A stretch of 64,000 nt of DNA from Acinetobacter calcoaceticus ANC 3811 (GCF_000399665.1 NZ_KB976986.1:558001-622000), one strand, 5' to 3'; shown: positions 52,368 through 62,182, counted from the first letter of the stretch. The notes: a model not told the origin generated them from the letters alone. Made by a program: numbers and translations.

Positions 52368-54309
52368 TGAAAAGCTAACACAACGTCGTATCCATACATT
52401 AGACGCAGCGTTAGCCAACCAGATTGCTGCTGGTGAGGTGATTGAGCGTCCTTCATCTGTTGTTAAAGAATTATTAGAAAATTCTATTGATGCAGGTGCA
52501 ACTGAACTCATTGTGCGGATTGCTCAAGGTGGTTCGACCCTTATAGAAATTATTGATAATGGGCATGGTATTCATTCTGAGGATTTGGCATTAGCGGTCA
52601 TGCGTCATGCCACGAGTAAAATTAAAACTGCAGAAGATTTACACGCTATTGTAAGTCTAGGATTTCGCGGGGAGGCACTTGCTTCGATTGCCGCTGTTTC
52701 ACGATTGACTTTAACCAGTAGCCAAGATGAAAGTGGTATTGGCCATCAGGTTGAAGTAAACGGTACAGCATTTGATCATCAAGAGGTGCAAGCTGTTGCT
52801 GCTCAAAAGGGAACCCATATACGTGTTCAGGACTTATTTTTTAATGTTCCTGCACGCCGTAAATTCTTAAAAAAACCAACCACTGAATTTGGTCATATCG
52901 AAGAGATTGTTCGCCGTCTAGCTTTAACACATTTTGATATACGTTTTGTGCTTGAACATAATGATAATATTAGAATTAATTTACCTATAGCGGATAGCGG
53001 AGAACTACGTTTTCAGCGAGTTCAACAATTATTAGGATCTCAATTCGTACAAAATGCATATTGGATGGATGCTGAAAGTATTAGCATGCGTTTATCAGGT
53101 TGGCTTGGTCATCCTTCAGATGCACGTGCACAGGCTGATATGCAATACGTCTATGTAAATGGTCGTATTGTCAAAGATAAAACGATTTCGCATGCGTTAC
53201 GCATGGCATATGACGGTATTTTACATGGTCATCAACATTCATCTTATTTACTTTTCTTAGAAGTCGATCCTGAAAATATTGATGTCAATGTTCATCCTAC
53301 AAAACATGAAATTCGTTTTTTAAATCAGAGAGAAGTGCATGAGTTTGTAAGACATTATGCAAAAGAAACTCTGGCACAATTTCAGACAGCAAGCGCTGAT
53401 TTAGCTCAAGCGATGAAAGTGGATGAAACCTCAGATTATTCAGTACAGCCACAGCCTAAATATCAGGAACAATTTTCATTGCACAGAGCAAATGAAACTT
53501 TAAATGCAGATAGTGAGCCACAGACTCAGCACACACCAACAGAGTTATTAACCGATTTTAATGCTAGTCGTCCGCAAGCTGTTCACTATGCAGATCAAAC
53601 ACCAAAATATAATGGTTCACCTCAGTTAAATAATGCGTTAAAGACATACTTAGCGCCACTGCGTGACCAGCCTGCTAGTTTTTCAGTAAATGAAGATATT
53701 GAACCAGTAACAAAAGTCGATGAATTTCCATTAGGTATCGCAATTGCTCAACTTCATGGAATTTATATTTTATCGCAAAATACTGAAGGTCTTATTATTG
53801 TTGATATGCATGCAGCGCATGAGCGTATTTTATTACAGCAAATGAAAAATGCTTGGGATAAGCCAGAATTTTGGACGTCTCAGCAGTTACTTATTCCTAA
53901 AGTCATTTCTATTAGCCGTATGCAGGCCGTTAGGGTAGAGGAGTTAAAACCTCAACTTGAGCGCCTAGGTCTGGAAATTGATTTATATGGCGATGAGCAA
54001 GTTATTGTTCGCGGTGTGCCTGCCATATTACAAAAAGCTGATTTTGAAAATCTTATTCCTGAACTTTTAAATGATTTAGACCCGAATGATGAAGCACAAG
54101 GGTTACTTCAAAAAAGAGATGAGTTATTAGCTGGAATGGCATGCCATGGGGCAGTGCGTGCACATCGACAACTCAGTCTTTCTGAAATGAATGCTTTACT
54201 TCGTCAGATGGAACAAACCGAATTTGCGAGCCAATGTAACCATGGAAGGCCAACTTGGCGTGCATTTCCATTATCTCAATTAGATAAATTATTTGCTCGA
54301 GGAGAGTAG
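52360..54309 (+). CDS. mutL: DNA mismatch repair protein MutL
   Basis: A 649-residue GHKL ATPase that links MutS to strand incision. N-terminal motifs: LDAALANQIAAGEVIERPSSVVKELLENSIDAGAT, IIDNGHGI, and ATSKIKTAEDLHAIVSLGFRGEALASIA. A variable linker (about residues 335-455) is followed by the C-terminal dimer domain with VDMHAAHERILLQQ, ACHGAVRAH and CNHGRPTW, motifs of endonuclease-type MutL. Its DQHA-type motif ends in Gln where Glu is usual. Acinetobacter lacks MutH, so nuclease activity would be expected. Confidence 0.96.
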   Translation: MTDEKLTQRRIHTLDAALANQIAAGEVIERPSSVVKELLENSIDAGATELIVRIAQGGSTLIEIIDNGHGIHSEDLALAVMRHATSKIKTAEDLHAIVSLGFRGEALASIAAVSRLTLTSSQDESGIGHQVEVNGTAFDHQEVQAVAAQKGTHIRVQDLFFNVPARRKFLKKPTTEFGHIEEIVRRLALTHFDIRFVLEHNDNIRINLPIADSGELRFQRVQQLLGSQFVQNAYWMDAESISMRLSGWLGHPSDARAQADMQYVYVNGRIVKDKTISHALRMAYDGILHGHQHSSYLLFLEVDPENIDVNVHPTKHEIRFLNQREVHEFVRHYAKETLAQFQTASADLAQAMKVDETSDYSVQPQPKYQEQFSLHRANETLNADSEPQTQHTPTELLTDFNASRPQAVHYADQTPKYNGSPQLNNALKTYLAPLRDQPASFSVNEDIEPVTKVDEFPLGIAIAQLHGIYILSQNTEGLIIVDMHAAHERILLQQMKNAWDKPEFWTSQQLLIPKVISISRMQAVRVEELKPQLERLGLEIDLYGDEQVIVRGVPAILQKADFENLIPELLNDLDPNDEAQGLLQKRDELLAGMACHGAVRAHRQLSLSEMNALLRQMEQTEFASQCNHGRPTWRAFPLSQLDKLFARGE

Positions 54310-54315
54310 TTTTAC

Positions 54316-55260
54316 ATGTCAAATCAATTGCCCGTCATCAATTTAATGGGACCAACTGCGAGCGGAAAAACCGCTTTGGCATGTGAATTATACGAACGAG
54401 GAAATTTTGAGCTAATTTCTGTTGATTCTGCACTCGTCTATAAAGATATGGATATTGGTACTGCTAAGCCAACGCGTGAAGAGCAAGCACTCTATCCTCA
54501 TTATTTAATTGATATTATTACTCCTCTTGAAGTTTATTCAGCTGCTCAATTTGTTGAAGATGCCTCTAAGTTAATTGATGACATGCATTCACGTGGAAAG
54601 ACTCCTATTCTGGTAGGAGGCACAATGTTGTACTTTAAGGCATTATTAGAAGGTCTATCGAGTAATTTGCCGAGTGCTGATGCTCAAGTTCGCGCAGCAA
54701 TTGAAGAAAAAGGTTTAAATGAAGGTTGGCAGGCTGTTTATGATGAATTAGTGTCTGTCGATCCTGCCGCGGCAATAAAATTTAATGTGACTGATAAGCA
54801 AAGGATTATTCGAGCATTAGAAGTTTATAAGCTTACAGGTGAGCCAATTACTAAATTGCAGGCAGAACAACCAAAAAACGTACCATATCGATACATATTT
54901 CATAATTATGCTTTACTTCCAGATCGGGTAGAATTACATCAACGCATTGAGCAACGATTATGCAAAATGTGGGATATCGGTTTTTTGAGTGAAGTTGAAA
55001 CTCTAATTGAAAAATACGATTTAGATGAAAATTTACCCTCAATGCGTTCAGTGGGTTATCGACAAGCACTAGAATTTCTATTAAAAAGTGACTTAAGTCT
55101 CAAAAGTAAACGTGAAATGGAGGATAAAGCTTTATTTGCAACACGACAACTTGCCAAACGTCAATATACGTGGTTACGTTCTTTGCAAGAAATACACGAT
55201 TTTAAAACTTACTTGACGATAAAGCAGGCGAAAGAAGACTTGCGAAACTCTTATGGATAA
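54316..55260 (+). CDS. miaA: tRNA dimethylallyltransferase MiaA
   Basis: A 314-residue enzyme that attaches a dimethylallyl group to A37 of tRNAs reading UNN codons. The P-loop is [32 protein letters not shown], the [19 protein letters not shown] loop, [15 protein letters not shown] and [13 protein letters not shown] are MiaA signatures. It lies 6 bp after mutL and 92 bp before hfq, the conserved order in gamma-proteobacteria. Confidence 0.97.
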   Translation: MSNQLPVINLMGPTASGKTALACELYERGNFELISVDSALVYKDMDIGTAKPTREEQALYPHYLIDIITPLEVYSAAQFVEDASKLIDDMHSRGKTPILVGGTMLYFKALLEGLSSNLPSADAQVRAAIEEKGLNEGWQAVYDELVSVDPAAAIKFNVTDKQRIIRALEVYKLTGEPITKLQAEQPKNVPYRYIFHNYALLPDRVELHQRIEQRLCKMWDIGFLSEVETLIEKYDLDENLPSMRSVGYRQALEFLLKSDLSLKSKREMEDKALFATRQLAKRQYTWLRSLQEIHDFKTYLTIKQAKEDLRNSYG

Positions 55261-55352
55261 AGCAAAATTTGCACACTGTCTTTTTATAATTTTTAGTTGA
55301 AAAATAAAGATAGTTTTTTTGCGCTGATTTAAAATTTTTTTTGGAGTTAAAA

Positions 55353-55877
55353 ATGTCTAAAGGTCAAACTTTACAAGATCCGTTCTTAAATTCTCTCCGT
55401 AAAGAACGTATCCCTGTTTCTATTTTCCTTGTTAACGGTATTAAATTACAGGGTCATATTGAATCATTTGACCAATATGTTGTTTTATTAAAAAATACTG
55501 TAAGTCAAATGGTTTACAAACACGCGATTTCAACTGTTGTTCCAGCACGTAACCCACGCCCAGCAGGCGCACAAGGTACAGGCTTCCCAGCACAAGGTGG
55601 CACACAAGGCGGTTTTGGTGGTCAACCTACTGGTGGCTTCGGTGGCGCTCAAGGCGGCTTCGGTGGCGGTGCTCAAGGTGGCTTCGGTGGCGCTCAAGGC
55701 GGCTTCGGTGGTCAAGGCGGCTTCGGCGGCGGTCAAGGTGGCGGCTTCGGCGGTCAAGGTGGCTTCGGTGGTCAAGGTGGTGGTTTCGGTGGTCAAGGCG
55801 GCTTCGGTGGTCATCAAGGTGGTTTTGACAACGACACTAAATTTGAAGATGGTCAAGAAGACGAAAATAATCGTTAA
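55353..55877 (+). CDS. hfq: RNA chaperone Hfq with long Gly-rich C-terminus
   Basis: A 174-residue Hfq. The first 65 or so residues are the Sm fold: [41 protein letters not shown] and the [10 protein letters not shown] Sm2 motif. The remaining roughly 100 residues are repeats of Gly, Phe and Gln (QGGFGG type), then an acidic tip ([11 protein letters not shown]). Acinetobacter Hfq is known for this length, about 70 more than E. coli (102). Hfq pairs small RNAs with mRNAs. ATG 55353 with GGAG is the start; an in-frame ATG 12 bases upstream is not used by the family. Confidence 0.96.
   Translation: MSKGQTLQDPFLNSLRKERIPVSIFLVNGIKLQGHIESFDQYVVLLKNTVSQMVYKHAISTVVPARNPRPAGAQGTGFPAQGGTQGGFGGQPTGGFGGAQGGFGGGAQGGFGGAQGGFGGQGGFGGGQGGGFGGQGGFGGQGGGFGGQGGFGGHQGGFDNDTKFEDGQEDENNR
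55600..55820 (+). repeat. GGT-rich repeats coding the Hfq tail
   Basis: Tandem copies of a unit near GGTGGCTTCGGTGGTCAAGG code for GGFGGQ. Copies differ at synonymous and small sites, so length variation by slippage is plausible. It is coding DNA, not a CRISPR array. Confidence 0.85.
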
Positions 55878-55886
55878 TTGAAATCT

Positions 55887-55921
55887 AAAAAAAACCAGTC
55901 AGATAATGACTGGTTTTTTTT
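55887..55921 (+). terminator. Terminator of hfq
   Basis: AAACCAGTC and GACTGGTTT form the stem with a 7-base loop, followed by a long T tract. Confidence 0.9.
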
Positions 55922-56015
55922 GCTTATTTAAAAGTTAATTCAAAATATTAAACTCATCAAAAGTCATGATTTGACCATGATGACTCATATATTTAAATAA
56001 ATAGAGTTTTAATCG

Positions 56016-56876
56016 ATGATATTAATATTGGCTGCTGCTTTAAGCAGTGTTTTGGTGTCCATCCTATTAAAAAACTTCAAGAAAAAAGGTTATCAACCCC
56101 TACAAATGATTGCATGGAACTATGCAAGTGCAAGTCTTCTTTGCTTTTGGTGGTTTCAGCCTGATATTCAACATATTTCAATAGAAAAAACGCCTTGGTG
56201 GTTAATTGTTGCATTAGGATTGATTTTGCCCAGTATTTTTCTATGTTTAGCTAAATCATTAGAATATGCAGGAATTGTTAAAACTGAGGTTGCACAACGA
56301 CTTTCAGTCGTACTTTCTTTACTCGCCGCGTATTTCTTCTTTAATGAACAATTTAATGCATTAAAACTATGGGGAATAGGTTTAGGAATTTTTGCTGTTT
56401 TACTTGTTCTTTTTGGACAAATGAGTAGTTCTTCAAATCCTCAATCTCGAAAAGCAATTTTTGCTCTATTAAGTGTTTGGTGTGGATATGCTGCAGTAGA
56501 TATTCTCTTAAAATATACGAGTAGTTTAGGTCTTCAATTTACACTGACTTTAAACCTTATTTTTATTACAGCTTTTATATTATCAATTGCATATTTATTG
56601 GTGCAGAAAACCCAAAAATGGCAGCTTAAAAGCGCTATAGCTGGATTGATATTGGGTGTACTTAATTTTTTAAATATTGCTTTATATGTGAAAGCTCATA
56701 TTCTTTTAAAAGATTCACCTGCAATTGTTTTTGCAAGTATGAATATTCTTGTTGTGTTATTAGGAATTGCAAGCGGCGTTATTTTATATAAAGAAAAATT
56801 AAAATGGCCTACCATTTTTGGTATTTTATTTGGGATAAGTGGCGTACTTTGTTTAGCTCGGGCAATGAGTTTGTAG
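56016..56876 (+). CDS. DMT-family transporter (EamA domains)
   Basis: A 286-residue inner-membrane protein with ten helices in two EamA repeats. Typical features: MIAWNYASASLLCFWWF, AKSLEYAGIVKTEVAQRLSVVLSLLAAYFFFNEQFNALKLWGIGLGIFAVLLVLFG in the first repeat, and IVFASMNILVVLLGIASGVILYKEKLKWPTIFGILFGISGVLCLA in the second. Such proteins export amino acids, nucleotides or metabolites; the substrate is unknown. Its stop codon is inside a 12-bp hairpin (56874-56903). Confidence 0.85.
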   Translation: MILILAAALSSVLVSILLKNFKKKGYQPLQMIAWNYASASLLCFWWFQPDIQHISIEKTPWWLIVALGLILPSIFLCLAKSLEYAGIVKTEVAQRLSVVLSLLAAYFFFNEQFNALKLWGIGLGIFAVLLVLFGQMSSSSNPQSRKAIFALLSVWCGYAAVDILLKYTSSLGLQFTLTLNLIFITAFILSIAYLLVQKTQKWQLKSAIAGLILGVLNFLNIALYVKAHILLKDSPAIVFASMNILVVLLGIASGVILYKEKLKWPTIFGILFGISGVLCLARAMSL

Positions 56877-56903
56877 TTCAAGAGAGTTGAATCTCTTGAA
56901 CTA
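56874..56903. terminator. Hairpin at the end of the DMT gene
   Basis: TAGTTCAAGAGA and TCTCTTGAACTA form a 12-bp stem with a 6-base loop, overlapping the stop codon. T content beyond it is modest. It separates two convergent genes. Confidence 0.55.
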
Positions 56904-56911
56904 TTCGAATT

Positions 56912-57565
56912 TTATAAATAGGTAAAAATAACTTCATCTGGTAGGCGTGATTTAGGTAGTTTGGCATTGAAATCGTTTTCACTACGATAACCTAGAGAAA
57001 CAATGACTGAACTACGCAGGCCTTTTTCAGTTAAACCTAACTCAGTATTTAAAATTTCTTCATCAAAACCGCCCATTGGTGTTGCATCAATTCCGTCTAA
57101 ACCCGCAGCAAAAAGTAGTTGCCCCAGAGCAATGAATGTTTGATTTTCCATCCATCCAAATAAATTTTTCTGTTCATTTCGATAGAACTCAACATAGCCA
57201 TGGCGAGTATCTTTTTGGCCTAATTTAGCTTTTTCATCTTTAAAACGACCGCTCACATCATCTTGTTCAAGTAGTTGGTTTAAGTATTCAGCTGAAATAT
57301 CTGTTCTTGTGCAAAATACCAGTGTGTGTGATGACTCAAGCACTTTAGGAGCATTGTAGGCATATTTTCCTGTTAAGGCTTTTGCAATTCGTTCTTTGGC
57401 TGCAAGATTGTCTGCAACTACGAAATGCCAAGGCTGTATATTCACTGAAGAAGGAGAAAAACGTAAAATCTCTAATAGTTTATTAATTTTTTCTTGAGGA
57501 ATTTTCTTTTCAGAATCATACGCTTTTGTTGTATAGCGACTTTTAACAGAATTCAATAGGTCCAT
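56912..57565 (-). CDS. nfsB: Oxygen-insensitive NAD(P)H nitroreductase, NfsB-like
   Basis: A 217-residue FMN enzyme, the same length as E. coli NfsB. MDLLNSVKSRYTTKAYDSEKKIPQEKI carries the Arg/Ser/Thr phosphate contacts; FSPSSVNIQPWHFVV is the FMN loop, and GIDATPMGGFDEEILN is characteristic of the NfsB/FRase I group. It reduces nitroaromatics and quinones by two electrons. ATG 57565 with GGAG 7 bases upstream is preferred to an ATG 18 bases earlier. Confidence 0.9.
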   Translation of the reverse strand: MDLLNSVKSRYTTKAYDSEKKIPQEKINKLLEILRFSPSSVNIQPWHFVVADNLAAKERIAKALTGKYAYNAPKVLESSHTLVFCTRTDISAEYLNQLLEQDDVSGRFKDEKAKLGQKDTRHGYVEFYRNEQKNLFGWMENQTFIALGQLLFAAGLDGIDATPMGGFDEEILNTELGLTEKGLRSSVIVSLGYRSENDFNAKLPKSRLPDEVIFTYL

Positions 57566-57706
57566 AGGTGTGCTCCATATCAATCTTATGGCAATTGAGA
57601 GAATTTAATCTTTGTTATCATACGCTATTTTATTCAAAAACATTTCCTATGTAATTTGATAAAGAAATATAATACTCTTATGTAAAGTTTTAGTAATATA
57701 TTGAAA

Positions 57707-57937
57707 ATGATTGATTTAATGCCAACAGATGCAAAGAGTAAGCTGAGAGAAATTAGAATTGTTAAAGCCTTTATCATTCTTGTATTTGTATTGAGTCTTC
57801 TTATTTTATACATTGAATATCACGATCATGCACATATAAGCTGGAAATTTATATTTATTGCCAGCATGTGTGTGATTTACGATTCTGATTTAAATAAAAA
57901 AATTAAAGAATTGAAAGTTGAAATAAAAAGTGACTAA
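57707..57937 (+). CDS. Small membrane protein, 76 residues
   Basis: The protein has a 20-residue charged N-terminus, a hydrophobic helix (AFIILVFVLSLLILYI), a short loop with EYHDHAHI, a second hydrophobic stretch (FIFIASMCVIY) and a Lys/Glu-rich tail, so two membrane segments with both ends in the cytoplasm are likely. The loop His residues could bind metal. No clear ribosome site; TTG 57701 is another start. Family not recognised. Confidence 0.5.
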   Translation: MIDLMPTDAKSKLREIRIVKAFIILVFVLSLLILYIEYHDHAHISWKFIFIASMCVIYDSDLNKKIKELKVEIKSD

Positions 57938-57944
57938 TTACTAG

Positions 57945-58664
57945 CTAATAATTCCATACAATCAATTCGAGCTGTTGCGTATTTGAGGATGGATCAATTT
58001 CCAAAATATAAGCCTGATCTTCACGCCAATCGCCAAGAACAATTCGTTGTTTAGCTTGCACTTGATGAATTGAAGGGCGGTGAGTATGTCCATGAATCAA
58101 TATGTCTACATTTGCTAAAGCAGAAATAACAGCTTGCTCATTCACATCCATGATTTCATAGCTTTTTTGCTGTTTATCAGCGGAGCTTCTTTTGCGAAAG
58201 CCATTCACTAATTTAGTGCGAAAACTGAGTGGGGTTCGGCGTAAAAGAGCGACTAAGAGCGGATTTCGAATAATTTTTTTAAATCTTTGATAGGAAACAT
58301 CATCTGTACATAATGCATCGCCATGTTCTAGGCGATATTGATGTCCTGCGATATTGAGGGAATAAATGTCAGGGAGTAAGACGCCATTAAATTTATTGAG
58401 GAAAACCTGATTAAGCGCAAAATCACGGTTACCGACTTGAAAGTAAACCTGATTCCCTTTTTGGTTAAAGTCTTTTAAGGCCTCAACAATTTCATCAAGC
58501 CATGGCGCTGAATAATCATCTCCAATCCAAGCATTAAACCAGTCGCCTAAGATGTAGAGTTGAGTATTTTTATTTTGGTAATGCACCAATAAGTCTAAAA
58601 ACCCTCGAACGAGTCGAGGGTGTTCAGGTGACAAATGTAAATCTGAGATAAACAGATAAGTCAC
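57945..58664 (-). CDS. lpxH: UDP-2,3-diacylglucosamine diphosphatase LpxH
   Basis: A 239-residue calcineurin-like phosphoesterase that hydrolyses UDP-2,3-diacylglucosamine to lipid X in lipid A synthesis. Metal-binding motifs are ISDLHLS at the start, GDWFNAWIGDD, GNRDFAL and HGHTHRP. The Trp/Tyr-rich insertion GYHFQVGNRDF type loop and the RKRSSADKQQ region match LpxH, not LpxI. Transcribed with ppiB, 15 bp upstream. Confidence 0.94.
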   Translation of the reverse strand: MTYLFISDLHLSPEHPRLVRGFLDLLVHYQNKNTQLYILGDWFNAWIGDDYSAPWLDEIVEALKDFNQKGNQVYFQVGNRDFALNQVFLNKFNGVLLPDIYSLNIAGHQYRLEHGDALCTDDVSYQRFKKIIRNPLLVALLRRTPLSFRTKLVNGFRKRSSADKQQKSYEIMDVNEQAVISALANVDILIHGHTHRPSIHQVQAKQRIVLGDWREDQAYILEIDPSSNTQQLELIVWNY

Positions 58665-58679
58665 AGCTTTATCCTAAAA

Positions 58680-59189
58680 TTATTCAGAAATAATTTTAGC
58701 AGATTCGATTACAACATTTTCTAAAGGAACGTCAGCGTGATAACCGCGGTTGCCAGTGCGAACACCTTTGATCGCTTCAACAATGTCTAAACCTTCAACA
58801 ACTTTACCAAATACAGCATAACCCCAACCTTGAGCAGTTTTAGAGGTATGGTTCAAGAAAGAGTTATTCTTCACGTTGATAAAGAATTGAGCAGACGCTG
58901 AGTGAGGAGCTTGAGTACGTGCCATTGCAACCGTACCTTCGTCGTTGCTTAAACCGTTATCAGCTTCGTTTTCAATTGAATCACGTGTCGCTTTTTCTTT
59001 GAAGTTTTCATCCATACCGCCACCTTGGATCATGAAACCATCAATGACGCGGTGGAAAATAACGCCGTCATAAAAACCGTCACGTACATATTCTAAAAAG
59101 TTTGCTACTGTTTTAGGTGCTTTTTCAGCATTCAGTTCAAGAACAATACGACCTTTATTGGTGTTTAATTCGACTTGAGGAAAACTCAT
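58680..59189 (-). CDS. ppiB: Peptidyl-prolyl cis-trans isomerase B (cyclophilin)
   Basis: A 169-residue cytoplasmic cyclophilin. The active-site set is [31 protein letters not shown] and [14 protein letters not shown]. No signal peptide, so it is the cytoplasmic PpiB form and not PpiA. Codon use suggests high expression. It precedes lpxH, as in many gamma-proteobacteria. Confidence 0.95.
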   Translation of the reverse strand: MSFPQVELNTNKGRIVLELNAEKAPKTVANFLEYVRDGFYDGVIFHRVIDGFMIQGGGMDENFKEKATRDSIENEADNGLSNDEGTVAMARTQAPHSASAQFFINVKNNSFLNHTSKTAQGWGYAVFGKVVEGLDIVEAIKGVRTGNRGYHADVPLENVVIESAKIISE

Positions 59190-59357
59190 TACATTAATCT
59201 CCTAAACATGGGCTTATGACCATGGGTTTTTGGTTGAGAGAAGCATAAGCAAACTGTAAACTACAAGGCAAGTAAAAAACGTTAAAATCTTTGTTAAAAA
59301 TGAAGATAGCGTTTAAATTTTTCGAAATTTTATCTACAAAGAAGTGATTGATACACT

Positions 59358-61085
59358 ATGAAGCCTAATGATGTTGTCTCGAGCCTGCCAAATAACCCGA
59401 CACCGAATACTCATGCCTCTGTCGATTCTGCGCAGCAAGAACAACAGGCTGGCTTAGATTTTGTTCGCCAAGTTATTACTGAAGACTTAGCTGCCGGTCG
59501 TGCAAAGCAGATCGTAACGCGTTTTCCACCAGAACCAAATGGCTATTTACATATTGGCCATGTAAAAGCGATTTGCTTAAACTTTGGTGTGGCTGAAGAG
59601 TTTGATGGTTTATGTAATTTACGTTTTGACGATACAAACCCTGATGCTGAAGAACAAGAGTATGTTGACGGTATCGCTAACGATGTGAAATGGCTTGGTT
59701 TTAACTGGAATGGTGAGCCACGCTATGCATCGGGTTATTTTGATCAATTATATGCATGGGCTGTTCAATTAATTGAGCAAGGCGATGCTTATGTAGATTT
59801 ACAATCTCCAGAAGAAATTAAGTTAAACCGCGGTAATTTTGTTGAACCTGGTAAAAATTCACCATACCGTGATTCATCTGTTGAAGAGAACCTCGCGCGT
59901 TTTGAAAAAATGCGTAGTGGCGAATTTAAAGAGGGTGGAGCTGTTTTACGTGCCAAAATTGATATGGCAAGCCCAAATGTACACATGCGTGACCCAATTT
60001 TATATCGCGTATTGCATTCAGAACATCACCAGACAGGTGATAAATGGAAAATCTATCCAATGTATGACTATGCTCATCCATTGTCTGATGCGATCGAGGG
60101 GATTACTCATTCGCTTTGTACATTAGAGTTCCAAGATCACCGTCCGTTTTATGACTGGATTGTAGAAAAAGTAAAATCTCAAGCAGTTCCACATCAGTAT
60201 GAATCTTCACGTTTAAACGTGGATTACACCATTACATCAAAACGTAAATTACGTAAATTGGTGGAAGGTGGTCATGTGAATGGTTGGGATGACCCTCGTA
60301 TGCCAACAGTAGTGGGGATGCGTCGTCGAGGGTTTACGCCAGAAGGTTTACGCGATTTCTGTAAGCGTGTGGGCGTGTCAAAAACTGATGGTATTGTAGA
60401 TGTTGCAATGCTTGAGTTTTGTATTCGTCAATCTTTAGAAAATACAGCTGCGCGTGGTATGGCTGTTTTAAGTCCACTTAAAGTGACTTTAACCAATTTG
60501 CCAGAAGATATGGATCTTAACCACGCTCGCCATCCAAACGTGGATATGGGTGACCGTGTGATTCCTTTAACTAAGGAAATCTATATTGACCGTAAAGACT
60601 TTGAAGAAGTACCACCAAAAGGCTTTAAACGTTTAATTCCTGATGGTGAAGTGCGTTTACGCCATGCTTACGTCATTAAATGTGATGAAGTTATTAAGGA
60701 TGCTAATGGTGAAGTCATTGAGCTGAAATGTTCGATTGATCCTGAAACCTTAGGTAAAAACCCAGAAGGCCGTAAAGTGAAAGGCGTAATTCACTGGGTA
60801 TCTGCGACTAAAGGTATTCCTGCTGAAGTACGTATTTATGATCGTTTGTTCACAGAAGCAGATCCTGAAACAGGTGATGATTTCTTGGCAAACTTAAATC
60901 CAGATTCGATGAAAGTATTAGAAGCTGTCATTGAACCTGCTTTGGCACAAGCGAGTCCTGAAGATCGTTTCCAGTTTGAACGTGAGGGTTATTTTGTTGC
61001 TGATCAACATGATCATTCACCTGAAAAACCAGTGTTTAACCGCATTCTCGATTTGAAAGATAGCTTCAAACCTGAGAAAAAGTAA
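59358..61085 (+). CDS. glnS: Glutamine-tRNA ligase GlnS
   Basis: A 575-residue class I aminoacyl-tRNA synthetase. The HIGH motif is in [20 protein letters not shown], and the KMSKS-equivalent is [12 protein letters not shown], where Met is replaced by Thr/Ser context as in some GlnRS. Residues about 350-560 form the anticodon-binding beta-barrels ([15 protein letters not shown]..., [25 protein letters not shown]). It charges tRNA-Gln directly. The first 25 or so residues are an extra, low-complexity N-terminus. Confidence 0.97.
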   Translation: MKPNDVVSSLPNNPTPNTHASVDSAQQEQQAGLDFVRQVITEDLAAGRAKQIVTRFPPEPNGYLHIGHVKAICLNFGVAEEFDGLCNLRFDDTNPDAEEQEYVDGIANDVKWLGFNWNGEPRYASGYFDQLYAWAVQLIEQGDAYVDLQSPEEIKLNRGNFVEPGKNSPYRDSSVEENLARFEKMRSGEFKEGGAVLRAKIDMASPNVHMRDPILYRVLHSEHHQTGDKWKIYPMYDYAHPLSDAIEGITHSLCTLEFQDHRPFYDWIVEKVKSQAVPHQYESSRLNVDYTITSKRKLRKLVEGGHVNGWDDPRMPTVVGMRRRGFTPEGLRDFCKRVGVSKTDGIVDVAMLEFCIRQSLENTAARGMAVLSPLKVTLTNLPEDMDLNHARHPNVDMGDRVIPLTKEIYIDRKDFEEVPPKGFKRLIPDGEVRLRHAYVIKCDEVIKDANGEVIELKCSIDPETLGKNPEGRKVKGVIHWVSATKGIPAEVRIYDRLFTEADPETGDDFLANLNPDSMKVLEAVIEPALAQASPEDRFQFEREGYFVADQHDHSPEKPVFNRILDLKDSFKPEKK

Positions 61086-61115
61086 AACCCTTAAAATGTT
61101 TTTGAGCAAATAGCA

Positions 61116-61154
61116 GATATAAAAAAGCCCAATTCAGTTGGGCTTTTTTATATC
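61116..61154 (+). terminator. Terminator after glnS
   Basis: A 17-bp perfect stem (GATATAAAAAAGCCCAA and its complement) with a 5-base loop and T tract in the right arm. The symmetry allows bidirectional use. Confidence 0.9.
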
Positions 61155-61199
61155 TATTTTCTTACATATATTATGCTTTATGGTGCTTTGGCAAATAAG

Positions 61200-61313
61200 C
61201 TAAGCTGGATTAACCACATAGAAATAAAGAACAATGATGATAAGAAGAATAAATGCTAGCGATAAATAGGTATTCACCGTATTAAAGCTTTTAATAAATT
61301 TCAGGATTTCCAT
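61200..61313 (-). CDS. Possible 37-residue single-span membrane peptide
   Basis: An ATG opens a 37-codon frame: a basic N-terminus, MEILKFIKSFNTVNTY, then the hydrophobic LSLAFILLIIIVLYFYVV and NPA at the end. This is the design of small membrane proteins. There is no clear ribosome site and it lies between two other genes. It may be real or a chance frame. Confidence 0.4.
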   Translation of the reverse strand: MEILKFIKSFNTVNTYLSLAFILLIIIVLYFYVVNPA

Positions 61314-61459
61314 AATGATTTAACTATTTATATTTGTGAGTAAAAGTATAGTGAAACAGTAGACTTAATTTAATATAAAATGTTCCAAAAGATAGGTTAT
61401 TAAGCTATCTTTTGGTTAATAAAAAAGCATTTAAACTTATTTGTAGTAATAAAAAGCCA
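61314..61459. other. Short spacer, nothing seen
   Basis: About 145 bp of AT-rich DNA between the small peptide frame and the glutamine amidotransferase; I see no supported signal. Confidence 0.4.
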
Positions 61460-62182
61460 TTAACCACTATATCCAATTCGTTTAAGAAATTTTTGAATAA
61501 CGTCAAAAGCAGCATGTTCGAGGCTTTGAGCATACTGCTGATTTTCTTCGCGAAGTTTTGGAATTGAAATATTTGCATGGCGAAGTTCACATGTATGACC
61601 AATGAGCCATTTTTCAAAATGTTCTTCAGTACTTTCAATATGAAATTGCAAAGCAAGAATATTATTACCGACTTCAAATGCCTGATTGGTATAAATATCT
61701 GAGCTTGCTAAGAGCACCGCATTTTCAGGTAGATCGAAAGTATCGCCGTGCCAATGTAGAACATGAACATTATTAAGCAAACCAGATAAAACCTGATTAG
61801 CACGTAAGCTTAAGCTCAGTGGACCCCAACCAATTTCTTTTTGATGCCCTGCATATACTTTTGCGCCAAGTGCATGAGCAATAAGCTGTGCACCTAGGCA
61901 AATGCCAAGAGTAGGCTTATCAGCTGCCAGACGTTGTTTAAGTAAAGCGATTTCATCTTTTAAGAATGGATAATCGTCAGTTTCATAAACTCCGATTGGA
62001 CCACCTAAAATAATAGTTAAACCTTCATGTGCAAAAGCAGGGGTTAAATCATCTACACCCGCTTCAAAATAACGGACGCGAAATCCGAGTTGATAAAAGA
62101 CATCTTCTAATGAACCTAAGTCTTCGAAAGCAAGATGCTGAATGGCATAAATAGTTTTTGGGAAGGCGTTTGTTGTGCTCAT
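61460..62182 (-). CDS. Class I glutamine amidotransferase-like protein
   Basis: A 240-residue protein of the GATase1/GMP-synthase-like family. The nucleophile elbow is LGICLGAQLIAHALGAKVYAGHQKEIGW, with the catalytic Cys; the partner His and Glu are in ALQFHIESTEEHFEKW. Similar stand-alone proteins hydrolyse gamma-glutamyl compounds (e.g. gamma-Glu-polyamines) or are of unknown role. IILGGPIGVYETDDYPFLKDE is the usual substrate loop. It lies 166 bp after eutC on the same strand. A role in amine catabolism is inference. Confidence 0.82.
   Translation of the reverse strand: MSTTNAFPKTIYAIQHLAFEDLGSLEDVFYQLGFRVRYFEAGVDDLTPAFAHEGLTIILGGPIGVYETDDYPFLKDEIALLKQRLAADKPTLGICLGAQLIAHALGAKVYAGHQKEIGWGPLSLSLRANQVLSGLLNNVHVLHWHGDTFDLPENAVLLASSDIYTNQAFEVGNNILALQFHIESTEEHFEKWLIGHTCELRHANISIPKLREENQQYAQSLEHAAFDVIQKFLKRIGYSG

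Noticed and set aside
55600-55820. CRISPR-like repeat array
   Set aside because: The repeats are in frame, code for GGFGG, and have no unique spacers.
55530-55881. Frames on both strands through the hfq repeats
   Set aside because: Low-complexity Ala/Thr/Val peptides produced by the repeat; Hfq is certain in the other frame.
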